A stretch of 64,000 bases of DNA, from positions 183,505 to 247,504 of the forward strand of contig CALZUA010000002.1 in assembly GCA_945829235.1 (NCBI GenBank). Direction: 5' to 3'. Below the pieces are notes generated by a model. The model worked only from the letters and a program-made list of their open reading frames with translations. It did not search any database and was not told the DNA's origin. This DNA is from an uncultured Clostridia bacterium. Its GTDB lineage: Bacteria; Bacillota; Clostridia; Oscillospirales; Ruminococcaceae. A program made the position numbers and the translations under genes. Shown here in pieces: positions 25,962 to 35,178 of the stretch; position 1 is the stretch's first letter, and every line of letters starts with the position of its first letter.

Positions 25962-26774
25962 TTACGGGATAATCGGGAAACAGTTCAGCACGATTATCCC
26001 CGCGAACAAAGTCAGCATTATCAGCACGGCAATAATATCCCGCGCGGCGATTTTGAGCTGGCGCATACGCGTTCTGCCGTCGCCGCCCTTGTAACAGCGA
26101 CACTCCATCGCCGTGGCAAGCTCGTTTGCCCGCTTGAACGCCGACACAAACAGCGGAATTATTATCGGAACAAGCGCCTTTGCTCGTTTCAAAAAGCCGC
26201 CCGAGTCAAGCTCCGCGCCTCTTGCCTTTTGAGCTGACATTATTTTGTCCGTTTCCTCGACAAGCGTTGGGATAAACCGCAAAGCAATCGTCATCATCAT
26301 CGACAGCTCGTGTACGGGAAACCGCACCTTTTTAAGCGGCGACATAAGCCGCTCAATCGCGTCCGTGAGCATAATCGGCGAAGTCGTGTAGGTCAGAAGC
26401 GACATTCCCACGATAAGCGAAACTATCCTCAGAAGCATAAAGCACGACATTCTTATGCCTTCGGGGTAAATCGAGATTATCCACCACTGAAACAGCGGCT
26501 TTTCCCCCGTAATAAACAGCATATTCAGAATTGCCGTGAAAATCATCAGCGGCAAAATCGGCTTTACGCTTTTCAAAATCATAACAAGCTTTATGTTGGC
26601 GATTATATAGCACATAACCATAAAAAACAGCCCGACCAAAAGCCCCGTAAAGCTCTGCGCCGTGAACAGCATTACCAGATAAACCAAGTCCAACAGCAGT
26701 TTAACGCGGCTGTCCATTCGGTGAATTGGCGATTTCCCCGGGAAATACTGCCCGATTGTAATGTCCTTTATCAT
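25962..26774 (-). CDS. ecfT: Energy-coupling factor transmembrane protein EcfT
   Basis: This 270-aa membrane protein is the T component of ECF vitamin importers and couples the two ATPases to exchangeable S components. It has about six hydrophobic helices and the two coupling motifs with Ala-Arg-Gly, here QKARGAELDSG and the variant AMECRCYKGGDGRTR. It lies 15 bp after the fused ATPase gene. Confidence 0.95.
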   Translation of the reverse strand: MIKDITIGQYFPGKSPIHRMDSRVKLLLDLVYLVMLFTAQSFTGLLVGLFFMVMCYIIANIKLVMILKSVKPILPLMIFTAILNMLFITGEKPLFQWWIISIYPEGIRMSCFMLLRIVSLIVGMSLLTYTTSPIMLTDAIERLMSPLKKVRFPVHELSMMMTIALRFIPTLVEETDKIMSAQKARGAELDSGGFLKRAKALVPIIIPLFVSAFKRANELATAMECRCYKGGDGRTRMRQLKIAARDIIAVLIMLTLFAGIIVLNCFPIIP

Positions 26775-26789
26775 CAGTTTTTTCCTTGT

Positions 26790-28541
26790 TTATAATAATG
26801 AAAGCAACCTTTGCGCGGCTCTTTCCGTTGTATAAATGTCGTTTCCTATCTCAATTCCGCTCTCTTTCAGCTTGTGCGAAAGCCGCGTTATCTGCGGAAC
26901 GTCAAGTCCTATCGAAACCAGTTTTTCCGTGTCCTTGAAAACATTGTCCGTGTAATCAAAGCAGAAAACCTTGCCCTTGTTCATCACAAGCACCTTTTCG
27001 GCGAATTTTACAATATCTTCCATCGAGTGCGAAATCAAAATTATCGTTTTCCCCGATTTCTCGCGGTAATCCTTGATAAGCCCGAGGATTTTGTTTCGTC
27101 CTTTCGGGTCAAGTCCCGCGGCGGGTTCATCGAGAATAAGCGTTTCGGGGTTCATCGCAAGAACTCCGGCAAGCGCAACGCGCCGCTGTTGTCCGCCCGA
27201 CAGCTCAAACGGCGATTTTTCGAGAAGGTGGGTTATCCCCATACTCTCCGCCGCTTCCTCAACGCGAACCTTGATTTCCTCATCGGAAAGCCCCATATTT
27301 TTCGGGCCGTACGCGATGTCCTTCGCAACGGTTTCCTCAAAAAGCTGGTGCTCGGAGTACTGAAAAACAATTCCAACCTTAAACCGCACATCGCGGATTT
27401 TCACGTTCTTGGAATGAATGTCCTCGCCGTCAATGAAAACCGTACCCGAAGTAGGCTTTATAAGCCCGTTCAGGTGCTGGATAAGCGTGGATTTGCCGCT
27501 TCCCGTGTGACCGATTATCCCGATAAACTCGCCTTGATTTATCGACAAGTTTACGTTGTCCACGGCGGTTTTCTCGAAAGGTGTTCCGACGCTGTACTTG
27601 TATGTCACGTTCTCCAGACGAACGGTTTCTTTCACTTTCTCGGCGAACTCGCGCGGCTTTTCCTCGGTGATATCGGCAATTTTCTTTTTGAGAGGAAGCT
27701 CGGAAATAGCTTTTGCGCATTCGTCCTCGAAGATTATTTCCGTGGAAATATCAACGCCGTGTTCCTTGAGCATAACACAAAGCTCGGTTACCTGCGGAAC
27801 GTCCAGACCAACCGCCCGAAGCTCCTTTTCACGGGCGAAAACCTTGTGCGGCTCATCGTCCATTATAATCGCGCCTTTATCCATTACCACAACTCTGTCC
27901 GCCTGTGCCGCTTCTTCCATATAATGCGTAATCAGAATAACGGTTATGCCGTGCTCCTTGTTGAGCTGCTTTATCGTCCGCATAACCTCTTTTCTGCCCT
28001 TTGGGTCGAGCATTGCCGTGGGTTCGTCCATAACAATACAGCGCGGTTGCATTGCGATAATTCCCGCAATTGCCACGCGTTGCTTCTGACCGCCCGAGAG
28101 CTGGTGCGGAGCGTGCTCGCGAAAATCGTACATATCAACCTGTTTCAGCGCGTCATCAACGCGCTCGCGGATTTCCTTCGGCGGTACACCGAGGTTTTCC
28201 GGCGCAAAAGCTACGTCCTCCTCAACAATTGTAGCAACAAGCTGATTGTCGGGGTTTTGGAAAACCATTCCAACCGTGCGGCGAATATCGAATAATTTGT
28301 CCTCATCGGAAGTGTCGATGCCGTCAACAAAAACCTTGCCGGAGGTCGGCGTGAGAATTGCGTTGAAATGCTTGGCAAGCGTTGATTTTCCGCAGCCGTT
28401 GTGCCCGAGAACGGCAAGAAACTGCCCCTCGGGAACGGTGAGATTTACATTTATAAGCGCCGTGTTCTTTTCGGTTACATTTCCGTCATCGTCCGTTGTA
28501 ACGTAATCATAACACAGGTTTTCGGTTCTTATTATATCCAA
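26790..28541 (-). CDS. Fused energy-coupling factor ATPases EcfA1-EcfA2
   Basis: This 583-aa protein contains two complete ABC ATPase domains. Domain 1 (about 1-260) has [10 protein letters not shown]-loop [20 protein letters not shown] and [11 protein letters not shown]. Domain 2 (about 300-583) has [29 protein letters not shown] and [11 protein letters not shown]. The Q-loop differences identify EcfA1 and EcfA2 types. Each domain ends with the EcfA C-terminal motif ([11 protein letters not shown] and [11 protein letters not shown]). The two are normally separate genes. The start is a TTG at 28541 preceded by AAAAGG; no ATG fits upstream. Confidence 0.93.
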   Translation of the reverse strand: MDIIRTENLCYDYVTTDDDGNVTEKNTALINVNLTVPEGQFLAVLGHNGCGKSTLAKHFNAILTPTSGKVFVDGIDTSDEDKLFDIRRTVGMVFQNPDNQLVATIVEEDVAFAPENLGVPPKEIRERVDDALKQVDMYDFREHAPHQLSGGQKQRVAIAGIIAMQPRCIVMDEPTAMLDPKGRKEVMRTIKQLNKEHGITVILITHYMEEAAQADRVVVMDKGAIIMDDEPHKVFAREKELRAVGLDVPQVTELCVMLKEHGVDISTEIIFEDECAKAISELPLKKKIADITEEKPREFAEKVKETVRLENVTYKYSVGTPFEKTAVDNVNLSINQGEFIGIIGHTGSGKSTLIQHLNGLIKPTSGTVFIDGEDIHSKNVKIRDVRFKVGIVFQYSEHQLFEETVAKDIAYGPKNMGLSDEEIKVRVEEAAESMGITHLLEKSPFELSGGQQRRVALAGVLAMNPETLILDEPAAGLDPKGRNKILGLIKDYREKSGKTIILISHSMEDIVKFAEKVLVMNKGKVFCFDYTDNVFKDTEKLVSIGLDVPQITRLSHKLKESGIEIGNDIYTTERAAQRLLSLL

Positions 28542-28580
28542 AATTATACACCTTTTCTTAAACGCAAAAATACATTATAT

Positions 28581-28610
28581 ATTATACCACAATTCGGTGA
28601 GCAAAGTCAA
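28581..28610 (-). promoter_or_regulatory. Promoter of the ecfA-ecfT-truA operon
   Basis: On the minus strand TTGACT, 18 bp and TATAAT lie 40 bp upstream of the TTG start. Confidence 0.75.
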
Positions 28611-28628
28611 GTGCTTTTTCACAAAAAC

Positions 28629-28654
28629 AGCGGCAAAGCTCTTGCTTTACCGCT
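28629..28654 (-). terminator. Terminator of the ruv-containing operon
   Basis: AGCGGCAAAGC pairs with GCTTTACCGCT with one mismatch and a 4-nt loop. On the minus strand it is followed by GTTTTTGTG, directly after the methyltransferase stop codon. Confidence 0.85.
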
Positions 28655-28659
28655 CGGTT

Positions 28660-29526
28660 TTATTTGAATGTCACAACCGCCGTGCTTCCACAAGGGAGCG
28701 GCATACCCGTTTGTTTCACGGGGATACCGATTTCCTCGGAGATGATGTCGATATCAAAGCGCTTTCCCACGGTCATTTGAAGCAAATAGCTCATAACCGA
28801 TGCCGAAAGCCCCGTTGTATAGCTGTTCAAAAGCAAAAACAGCGGCTTGTCCGACAAAAGCTCCGTGATATCCTGCATAAGCCCGAAAATGCTGTCCTCG
28901 ATCTTCCACATCTCGCCGTTTGTACCGCGACCGTAGCTCGGCGGGTCGAGAATTATCCCGTCATAGCGCGTTCCTCGGCGGATTTCGCGCTTGATAAACT
29001 TGTTCGCGTCATCAACAATCCAGCGTATCGGCTTGTCCGATAAATTCGACAGCTTCGCGTTGGTTCTCGCCCAGTCAACCATTCCCTTAACCGCGTCACA
29101 ATGACAAACAGACGCTCCCGCCGCCGCGCAAGCAAGCGTTGCCCCGCCGGTGTAAGCGAAAAGGTTCAGAACGTTTATCGGACGGTTTGCGCCTTTAATC
29201 AGCTCGGTGCAATAGTCCCAATTCACCGCCTGCTCGGGGAAAAGTCCCGTGTGCTTGAAGCCGGTCGGTTTCACGAGAAAAGTCAAATCGCGATACTTTA
29301 TCTGCCAGCTCTCGGGCAGCTTTCTGCGGTAATCCCACGCTCCCCCGCCCTTGTCCGAGCGTATATAACGCGCGTGCGCCGTGTTCCACTCGGGCGCGGT
29401 CTGCGAGTCTTTCCAGATAATCTGCGGGTCGGGACGTATCAAAATCACATCGCCCCAGCGTTCAAGCCGCTCGCCGTCCGAGCAGTCCAACAGCTCATAG
29501 TCTTTCCATTTATCCGATAATCTCAA
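28660..29526 (-). CDS. Class I SAM-dependent methyltransferase (RlmI-like, no PUA domain)
   Basis: This 288-aa protein has a Rossmann methyltransferase core with INVLNLFAYTGGATLACAAAGA (SAM binding), the acidic end of strand 2 (CDAVKGMVDWA) and the catalytic-site motif LDPPSYGRG. The last resembles the D/N-P-P-Y/F motif of amino-directed and C5 RNA methyltransferases. The family is often called 23S rRNA methyltransferase, but E. coli RlmI has an extra PUA domain missing here, so the target is unknown. It is the final gene of the rSAM-ruvCA-TPR-ruvB operon, 2 bp after the VOC gene. Confidence 0.85.
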   Translation of the reverse strand: MRLSDKWKDYELLDCSDGERLERWGDVILIRPDPQIIWKDSQTAPEWNTAHARYIRSDKGGGAWDYRRKLPESWQIKYRDLTFLVKPTGFKHTGLFPEQAVNWDYCTELIKGANRPINVLNLFAYTGGATLACAAAGASVCHCDAVKGMVDWARTNAKLSNLSDKPIRWIVDDANKFIKREIRRGTRYDGIILDPPSYGRGTNGEMWKIEDSIFGLMQDITELLSDKPLFLLLNSYTTGLSASVMSYLLQMTVGKRFDIDIISEEIGIPVKQTGMPLPCGSTAVVTFK

Positions 29527-29528
29527 TT

Positions 29529-30002
29529 TTATCTCCTATCCAAATCAAACAGCCAATTCTCAACCATTTCCGGCGGCACGTCCATTCGCGCAGAAATTTC
29601 ATCTGCGTTCATTCCGCTTTCCGAAAACCGCTCACAAACCGCTTGAAGACTTTCTCCCACCTCGATAATATTCCTGTCGGGGTCGTAAAAACGCACGGCG
29701 CGCTGTCCCCACGAATGCTCCTGTACGGGGTGAACAAGCTCAACATTAAATTCTTTCAGCCTTTCAAAAAACGCGTCAATTTCATCTTCCTCAAAATACA
29801 GCTCAAAATTATCGCCGCCATAGGTTATTTTGTCCTTCCCGATAAACTCTTTGTAGGTTTCCTCGGTCTGGAGCGAAATCCCGCCCGTAAGCGTTTTGTT
29901 TGCACCGAAATCCTGAATAACGTCAAGTCCCAGCACGTTTTTGTAAAATTCAACAGTTTTTTCAATATCGGAAACCACAATCATCGGGCAATTATATTTC
30001 AT
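29529..30002 (-). CDS. VOC (glyoxalase/bleomycin resistance) superfamily protein
   Basis: This 157-aa protein has paired beta-alpha-beta modules of the vicinal-oxygen-chelate fold (MIVVSDIEKTVEFYKNVLGLDV and WGQRAVRFYDPDRNIIEVGE). A final helix-turn-helix-like segment (NADEISARMDVPPEMVENWLFDL) extends past the usual domain of about 120 residues. The glutamate of IIEVGE could be a metal ligand. The substrate is unknown. It is co-transcribed with the ruv genes. Confidence 0.85.
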   Translation of the reverse strand: MKYNCPMIVVSDIEKTVEFYKNVLGLDVIQDFGANKTLTGGISLQTEETYKEFIGKDKITYGGDNFELYFEEDEIDAFFERLKEFNVELVHPVQEHSWGQRAVRFYDPDRNIIEVGESLQAVCERFSESGMNADEISARMDVPPEMVENWLFDLDRR

Positions 30003-30013
30003 AATTTCACCTC

Positions 30014-30397
30014 TTACAGTTTATCCCACACAATACATTCGGGGAGAGCGGTTTTCTTCATAAACTCCTCGGCGCAAGGCAAAAGCTTGTCATAAGGCAC
30101 AATCTGCGAGCGCTCAATCTGATAAACCTCGCCGTCAATGTTCACGTCAATCGTGCCGCGTATCAGCCTGTTACCGACGGAAACGTACATATCGCCGCCC
30201 TCGCTTGCAAAATAGTTGAGCGAAGCGCCTTCCTCACAGCACAAAATCGCTATGCACGGGTAAGTGTCCGTGCCCTCGCCGAGCCAAATTTCCCCGCAAG
30301 CCGCATTCAGCGCCGCTTTCAGCTCCTCGGTATTATTTGCGGGAAAATTCCCGTTATTTGCACATACTATCATAGTTTCACCGTTATCAAGTATCAT
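30014..30397 (-). CDS. Unknown small protein, possibly Imm1-like
   Basis: This 127-aa acidic soluble protein has an alternating-strand pattern ([32 protein letters not shown]). It recalls the Imm1 family of immunity proteins, where a YP, a strand pair and an S-G end are typical. The likeness is from memory and weak. No toxin gene is nearby. It overlaps ruvB by 11 bp, with the start codon inside the ruvB end (the ruvB stop TGA lies within its fourth codon region), so it is translationally coupled. Otherwise unrecognised. Confidence 0.6.
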   Translation of the reverse strand: MILDNGETMIVCANNGNFPANNTEELKAALNAACGEIWLGEGTDTYPCIAILCCEEGASLNYFASEGGDMYVSVGNRLIRGTIDVNIDGEVYQIERSQIVPYDKLLPCAEEFMKKTALPECIVWDKL

Positions 30398-31445
30398 CTA
30401 AGGTCTGCTGTCCATCGTCATCGCGGATAATGCCGAGGTGCTTGTAGGCAAGCTCCGTGGCAATTCGCCCGCGCGCGGTTTTTGCAACAAAACCGAGTTG
30501 CATAAGATACGGCTCGCACACGTCCTCCAGCGTTACCGCTTCCTCATTCAGCGCGGACGCAAGCGTTGACAGACCGACAGGCCCGCCGTTGTAGCCCTTG
30601 ATTATCATCTCGAGAAAACGTCTGTCCAAGCTGTCAAGACCAAGCTCGTCAATTTCCAGCTTTTGCAGAGCTGTATCAGCAATTTCACGGGTAATTTTTC
30701 CGTTGCCAAGAACCTCCGCAAAGTCACGAACGCGCTTCAGCAAACGGTTTGCAATTCTCGGCGTTCCTCTCGAACGGCGGGCGATTTCAAGCGCTCCGTC
30801 CTTCATACAAGGTATCCCGAGGATAACCGCAGAACGCTGTACAATATCGCAGAGCTGTTCGTGGGTGTACAGCTCCAACCGCTGTACAACGCCAAATCTG
30901 TCGCGAAGCGGCGCGGAGAGCTGTCCCGAACGCGTGGTTGCGCCGATAAGCGTGAACTTCGGCAAATCTATGCGTATCGAACGCGCCGCGGGGCCGTTTC
31001 CCATAACAATATCCAGCGCGTAATCCTCCATTGCCGGATAAAGTACCTCTTCAACCTGCCGCGAAAGACGGTGTATTTCATCGATAAACAGCACGTCGTT
31101 CGGCTGTAAATTCGTGAGAAGCGCCGCCAAATCGCCCGCTTTTTCGATAGCAGGTCCCGAGGTTATGCGGATATTCACGCCCATTTCATTTGCGATTATA
31201 CACGAAAGTGTTGTTTTTCCAAGTCCGGGCGGTCCGTACAACAAAACGTGGTCAAGGCACTCGCCGCGCTTTTTCGCCGCCTCGATGTACACCGCCATAT
31301 TCTCCTTAACCTTGTCCTGTCCGATATACTCCGAAAGCGATTTCGGGCGCAGGGTAAGCTCCATATCGCTGTCGGAAACGCTTGCTGTTGGTGCTACCAT
31401 TCGGTTTTCGTTGAAATCGAACTCATCGTTGGACATCTCAAGCAT
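30387..31445 (-). CDS. ruvB: Holliday junction branch migration helicase RuvB
   Basis: This 352-aa AAA+ motor drives branch migration with RuvA. It has [26 protein letters not shown], the sensor GATTRSG and the winged-helix end ([40 protein letters not shown]). The ATG at 31445 is preferred, with AGGAG 10 nt upstream. An in-frame TTG further upstream would overlap the TPR gene. A TPR gene lies between ruvA and ruvB, where the two are usually adjacent. Confidence 0.96.
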   Translation of the reverse strand: MLEMSNDEFDFNENRMVAPTASVSDSDMELTLRPKSLSEYIGQDKVKENMAVYIEAAKKRGECLDHVLLYGPPGLGKTTLSCIIANEMGVNIRITSGPAIEKAGDLAALLTNLQPNDVLFIDEIHRLSRQVEEVLYPAMEDYALDIVMGNGPAARSIRIDLPKFTLIGATTRSGQLSAPLRDRFGVVQRLELYTHEQLCDIVQRSAVILGIPCMKDGALEIARRSRGTPRIANRLLKRVRDFAEVLGNGKITREIADTALQKLEIDELGLDSLDRRFLEMIIKGYNGGPVGLSTLASALNEEAVTLEDVCEPYLMQLGFVAKTARGRIATELAYKHLGIIRDDDGQQTLDDT

Positions 31446-31452
31446 ATCAAAT

Positions 31453-32352
31453 TTACTCCTGTTCGGTTTTCTCAATCTTCCTGTAATACAGCGACGGCAA
31501 ATCCTCGCCGCTGAACTGAGTTTCGTTAAAGCTCAAAATCGCGTTTATGCGGCGATTCAGCTCCTCGGGCTCCTTAAACCCACATAGCTGAGCCTTTTTG
31601 CACTCTTCCTCGGCTTTCTCGCGGTTTCCCTGCATTGCATAATAATTCGCAAACTCCGAGTGCGCGAGCGGGTGATTTTCGTTGATTTTAATCAGCTTTT
31701 CAAGCGTTTCAAAAGCGCGCTCGTCCTCACCGCGGACAAGATAAATCTTCACCAAGCTGTAATAGGAATAACCGTTGTTCGGGTCATAGCGAAGCGCTTG
31801 TTCAAAGCAATACTCCGCCTTATCAAGATTTCCCTCGGCAAAATACGCGTGACCGAGCCGTGACTGCGCTTCGGGATTGTCGGGCGAATACTCAACCGCT
31901 TTCCGATAACACCAGCGCATCTTCGACTCGTTCTCCATCGCCTCGTACAGCTTTATAAGCCACTCCACGCAGAACATCTGATTCTGCCTAACATCAGCGA
32001 GCGCAAGTGCTTCCTGAAGAAAAGACTCCGCCTCGGGGTATTTCCCGTCAAGCAACGCGTAAATTCCCTTGTAGGCAAGCTTTGCCGTTTTGTCACGGCG
32101 CAACACCTTTATCCCGTCCTTGCCGAGCGCTCTTACAGCGGCTTTTCTGCGGCTTATGTACGGAATGAGGAATTTCCCGAGCATAAATATTACAAACAAA
32201 ATTCCCACCATTACCGCGAAAAATATTGCAATCGAAAACAGAAAATCCTTATCATTGGGCATAAAGGTCACACAAAGCAATACACCAAGCCCCAGTCCCA
32301 AAATAAATGCAATCAGAACCGCAATGTTGTGTTCAGTATTATTCTTTTTCAA
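31453..32352 (-). CDS. Membrane-anchored tetratricopeptide-repeat protein
   Basis: This 299-aa protein has two N-terminal hydrophobic helices (about 10-28 and 38-62), then a basic loop. At least four TPR units follow, recognisable by the pattern W/L-G-Y-A/F-P (for example [34 protein letters not shown]). It is probably a cytoplasmic-facing scaffold. The partner is unknown. It is inserted between ruvA (12 bp upstream) and ruvB (7 bp downstream). Confidence 0.85.
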   Translation of the reverse strand: MKKNNTEHNIAVLIAFILGLGLGVLLCVTFMPNDKDFLFSIAIFFAVMVGILFVIFMLGKFLIPYISRRKAAVRALGKDGIKVLRRDKTAKLAYKGIYALLDGKYPEAESFLQEALALADVRQNQMFCVEWLIKLYEAMENESKMRWCYRKAVEYSPDNPEAQSRLGHAYFAEGNLDKAEYCFEQALRYDPNNGYSYYSLVKIYLVRGEDERAFETLEKLIKINENHPLAHSEFANYYAMQGNREKAEEECKKAQLCGFKEPEELNRRINAILSFNETQFSGEDLPSLYYRKIEKTEQE

Positions 32353-32364
32353 TAGATCACCCCG

Positions 32365-32958
32365 TTATTTTGACGAAATATTTTTCAGTCCGAACTTTAT
32401 CAAATCCTCAACCGACGCGTTCACGTCCGCTCCCATAAGCGCGGAATTTATCTGCGCGGGCGCAAATCCCAGCACCGCAAGCGCTTCCATCGCTTCGCTT
32501 ACGTTGTTTTTGGCAACCTGCGGCACGCTTTGGAGAGCCTCCGATGAAAAATGCTGTTCCTTGGCAATCTTGTCCTTCAGCTCCAGCACAATCCTCTGCG
32601 CAATTTTCGTGCCGATACCGGGCGATTTTGTGAGCGTTTTGCTGTCGCCGGTTGCAATGCAAAGCGCCAGTTTTGACGGCGTGATGTCCGATAAAATCGA
32701 CAGCGCCGCTTTCGGTCCAACGCCCGATACCGAGATAAGCTGTTTGAAACAAGCAAGCTCGGCGCTGTCCGAGAAGCCAAACAAATCCAGCGAATTTTCC
32801 GTGACGTGCAGATAGGTAAACAGAAAAACCTCGCCTTTGTCGCGTATTTCAGCAAGCGTGTTTGCCGTTGTTCTACACGCGTAGCCTACGCCGTTGCACT
32901 CGACAACCGCAAGCCCCTGCTCCCAAGTTATAAGCTCTCCGCGAAGACTGTAAATCAT
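32365..32958 (-). CDS. ruvA: Holliday junction branch migration protein RuvA
   Basis: This 197-aa protein binds four-way junctions and loads RuvB. It has the N-terminal OB fold (MIYSLRGELITWEQGLAVVECNGVGY), two helix-hairpin-helix motifs (LISVSGVGPKAALSILS and TKSPGIGTKIAQRIVLELKDK) and the C-terminal RuvB-binding helices. The ATG at 32958 has AAGGAG close upstream. It is 10 bp from ruvC. Confidence 0.96.
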   Translation of the reverse strand: MIYSLRGELITWEQGLAVVECNGVGYACRTTANTLAEIRDKGEVFLFTYLHVTENSLDLFGFSDSAELACFKQLISVSGVGPKAALSILSDITPSKLALCIATGDSKTLTKSPGIGTKIAQRIVLELKDKIAKEQHFSSEALQSVPQVAKNNVSEAMEALAVLGFAPAQINSALMGADVNASVEDLIKFGLKNISSK

Positions 32959-32968
32959 AATTTTCTCC

Positions 32969-33472
32969 TTATTTGTTTTCACGAGCGATTTCAGACAATC
33001 TTGAACCGCCCGTATGACCGTGACAAATCGCAATGGCAAGCGCGTCCGCGGCATCATCGGGCTTCGGTATTTCGTTTAAATGCAGAATATTTTTCGTCAT
33101 CTCTTGCATCTGCCGCTTTTCCGCGCGACCATAGCCCGTCACCGCAACTTTCACCTGTAACGGCGTGTACTCGAAAATCGGCACGTTTTTCTGCGCCGCG
33201 GCGAGCGTTATCACACCACGCGCCTCGGCAACGTCAATTCCCGTGGTAATATTCGTGTTGAAATAGAGCTTTTCAATGCTCATACAATCGGGCTTGAATT
33301 TATCGAGAAGCACGTTCATATCATCGTAAATCTCTTTCAGCCGCGTTTCAAATTTATCATCGGGCGAGGTTGTAATCGCGCCGTATTTCAGCACATTGAA
33401 ATGCACGTTGTCGTACTCCAGAACGCCAAATCCGACAATCGCATACCCCGGGTCAATTCCTAAAATTCTCAT
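32969..33472 (-). CDS. ruvC: Holliday junction resolvase RuvC
   Basis: This 167-aa endonuclease resolves Holliday junctions. The RNase H-like fold is shown by MRILGIDPGYAIVGFGV (first catalytic Asp), IEKLYFN (Glu) and the end motif DDAADALAIAICH (Asp pair). The start codon overlaps the stop of the radical SAM gene by one base (TAATG). Confidence 0.97.
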   Translation of the reverse strand: MRILGIDPGYAIVGFGVLEYDNVHFNVLKYGAITTSPDDKFETRLKEIYDDMNVLLDKFKPDCMSIEKLYFNTNITTGIDVAEARGVITLAAAQKNVPIFEYTPLQVKVAVTGYGRAEKRQMQEMTKNILHLNEIPKPDDAADALAIAICHGHTGGSRLSEIARENK

Positions 33473-34059
33473 TATGTGTAACTCTCGTTATCGGTTATAT
33501 AATGCCTTACGCGAAGCGGTATCCCGAGCTTTTCGGCGAGATTTTCGCACTCGTCAATTTCGTCATCGGAAATGATATCAACCACGGTAAATCCCGTCTG
33601 TATGCCGAGATTTTTCATATCAGCCGCAAATTTCAGCATTTCATCAAACGCCGCTTCACCAAAGGACGGGCGTGTAACCTCGTTGTAACGCACGGCAGTC
33701 GGCGCGTTCAGGCTCACCGAAACGCTGTCGAGAAGCCCCTTGAACCGCGTTATATCAAAATCCTTGTGGATAAGCCGCACCAAGCCGTTTGTGTTCAGGC
33801 GGATTTTCATATCGGTATTTTCGCGAATCAGCTTTGCCGTTTCAAGCATCATTTCCGCGCGCACCGTTGGTTCACCGTAACCACAGAAAACCGCTTCCTC
33901 AACGCCGGTTTTGTCGAATTTATCGAAAGCCGCCTTGATTTCATCAAAGCTCGGCTCGTGTTCAAGCCAAAGACTGTCGTTGTCACAAACCGAGTCCGCG
34001 TTCTTTCTGATGCAGAAAACGCAATTGCACGGACAAGCGTTTGTGATGTTAATATACAT
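33472..34059 (-). CDS. Radical SAM protein, TatD-associated family
   Basis: This 195-aa radical SAM protein has the cluster motif C-PCN-C-VF-C near residue 10-17 and the glycine-rich SAM-binding element FCGYGEPTVR. It belongs to the short radical SAM group often found next to or fused with TatD-type nucleases; no TatD gene is present here. Its reaction is unknown. The ATG at 34059 has GGTGG 4 nt upstream, and an earlier TTG/ATG has none. It is the first gene of the ruv operon with its own consensus promoter. Confidence 0.87.
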   Translation of the reverse strand: MYINITNACPCNCVFCIRKNADSVCDNDSLWLEHEPSFDEIKAAFDKFDKTGVEEAVFCGYGEPTVRAEMMLETAKLIRENTDMKIRLNTNGLVRLIHKDFDITRFKGLLDSVSVSLNAPTAVRYNEVTRPSFGEAAFDEMLKFAADMKNLGIQTGFTVVDIISDDEIDECENLAEKLGIPLRVRHYITDNESYT

Positions 34060-34121
34060 ATTTCCACCAAAATTGTAAAATATTGTCACTTTTATCCCCT
34101 CTTTTATTGCATACTGATTTT

Positions 34122-34150
34122 ATTATAGCACTATTTTGCCTCATTGTCAA
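34122..34150 (-). promoter_or_regulatory. Consensus promoter of the rSAM-ruv operon
   Basis: On the minus strand TTGACA, 17 bp and TATAAT match the sigma-A consensus exactly. The leader is about 55 nt. No LexA (Cheo box) site was recognised. Confidence 0.85.
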
Positions 34151-34168
34151 GAAAAATTGCAAATCAAA

Positions 34169-34192
34169 AACAGCCCCGTTCAAGAGGCTGTT
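34169..34192 (-). terminator. Terminator after the DUF1893 gene
   Basis: AACAGCC and GGCTGTT form a 7-bp stem with a 10-nt loop, followed on the minus strand by TTTTTGATTT. Confidence 0.8.
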
Positions 34193-34198
34193 CTGATA

Positions 34199-34624
34199 CT
34201 ATTTTTGAGCAAGCTCCTTGGCTTTTTGGCGGATTTTTGCAAGCGCCCTTTCGGGATTTTCCTCATCAAGCACCGCCGTTTCCATCGGGCAAAATCCCGT
34301 TCTCGCGCGGTTTTTTATCTTGTCCGTCAAAGTGTTGTATTCAACGGGAATTTGGTGTTGTTCAAGAACAGAAAGCGCGTGGGTGCTGATAACATCGGCG
34401 TATATTTCCCTCACGTTCAACAGCACATAGAGAAACGCCGCCGCTTTGCCCACAACCTTATCCGCCGCCGAAAATCCGCTCAAATCGGTGTTCCCGTCAA
34501 GCAAGTCCAGCAAAGGCTTCACGCCGCGCTTGGTGTCCGTGAGAAAAGTTTTCCCGTCAAACAGCACAAGCGTGAATTCGCCGCTTTTCAGGAGTTCGCG
34601 GCATTTTTCGAGATTATCGCTCAT
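34199..34624 (-). CDS. DUF1893 domain protein
   Basis: This 141-aa soluble protein matches DUF1893 by the sequence FTLVLFDGKTFL, GVKPLLDLL and the core ADKVVGKAAAFLYV. That is followed by an Asn-Arg (KIKNRARTGFCPMETAV) motif containing a conserved Cys-Pro-Met-Glu. The fold is related to deaminase-like domains by my recollection, but activity is unknown. It overlaps the ECF S-component gene by 11 bp and may be involved in metabolism of that transporter's substrate. Confidence 0.82.
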   Translation of the reverse strand: MSDNLEKCRELLKSGEFTLVLFDGKTFLTDTKRGVKPLLDLLDGNTDLSGFSAADKVVGKAAAFLYVLLNVREIYADVISTHALSVLEQHQIPVEYNTLTDKIKNRARTGFCPMETAVLDEENPERALAKIRQKAKELAQK

Positions 34625-35168
34625 TCTTTTTCAGCCCGTCAATTCTGTAAATCAACAGCGGGATTATGCAAATCTGAAGCAAAATTCCCGGCAAGCCGAT
34701 AGCAAGATTGTTCCAGAGAGCCGCGATTTTTACGCTTTCGTTGCCAAAAGCGAATATCGAAATCGCAATCGCCGCCGCGCGTACCAAACGCCCGCCAACC
34801 TGTACTATCAACAGCTTGCAAATCGTCGGCATTTTCACGCTTGCAAGCAGTCCCGCAATCAAGCCGTACACGCAAAGCTCAATGCACATAAACGGAAGCA
34901 TTGCGATTTTCGGCATTCCCGATATCAGGAAGCTGATGAGCGGACTTACCGCGCCTGCCGCCGCGCCCGCATAAGGACCGGCGAGCAATCCCACGAGAAT
35001 TATCGGCAGGTGCATCGGCAAAAATGTTTCGCCGAGCGATGTACCCAAGCCCGAAACAGCTCCGACTGCGTGAAAAATCTGCGGCAACGCAACCGCTCCC
35101 ACAATCGCCGCAAGCCCCGCCAAAACCTGAAATTTAACCGAAATCTTGCGTTTTGTCAAAACCGTCAT
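34614..35168 (-). CDS. ECF transporter substrate-binding (S) component
   Basis: This 184-aa membrane protein has six predicted helices and a Gly/Pro-rich central segment (GETFLPMHLPIILVGLLAGPYAGAAAGAVSPLISF) typical of S components of group II ECF importers. It would share the EcfAA-EcfT module encoded at 25962-28541. The vitamin or ion bound is not predictable. The ATG at 35168 has GAGGAG 6 nt upstream. It is 10 bp from the GltD-like gene. Confidence 0.82.
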   Translation of the reverse strand: MTVLTKRKISVKFQVLAGLAAIVGAVALPQIFHAVGAVSGLGTSLGETFLPMHLPIILVGLLAGPYAGAAAGAVSPLISFLISGMPKIAMLPFMCIELCVYGLIAGLLASVKMPTICKLLIVQVGGRLVRAAAIAISIFAFGNESVKIAALWNNLAIGLPGILLQICIIPLLIYRIDGLKKNER

Positions 35169-35178
35169 ACTTTTCTCC

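Noticed and set aside
26811..28295. 494-codon open frame opposite the EcfA fusion
   Set aside because: Antisense shadow of two intact ABC ATPase domains; arginine- and asparagine-rich translation without domains.
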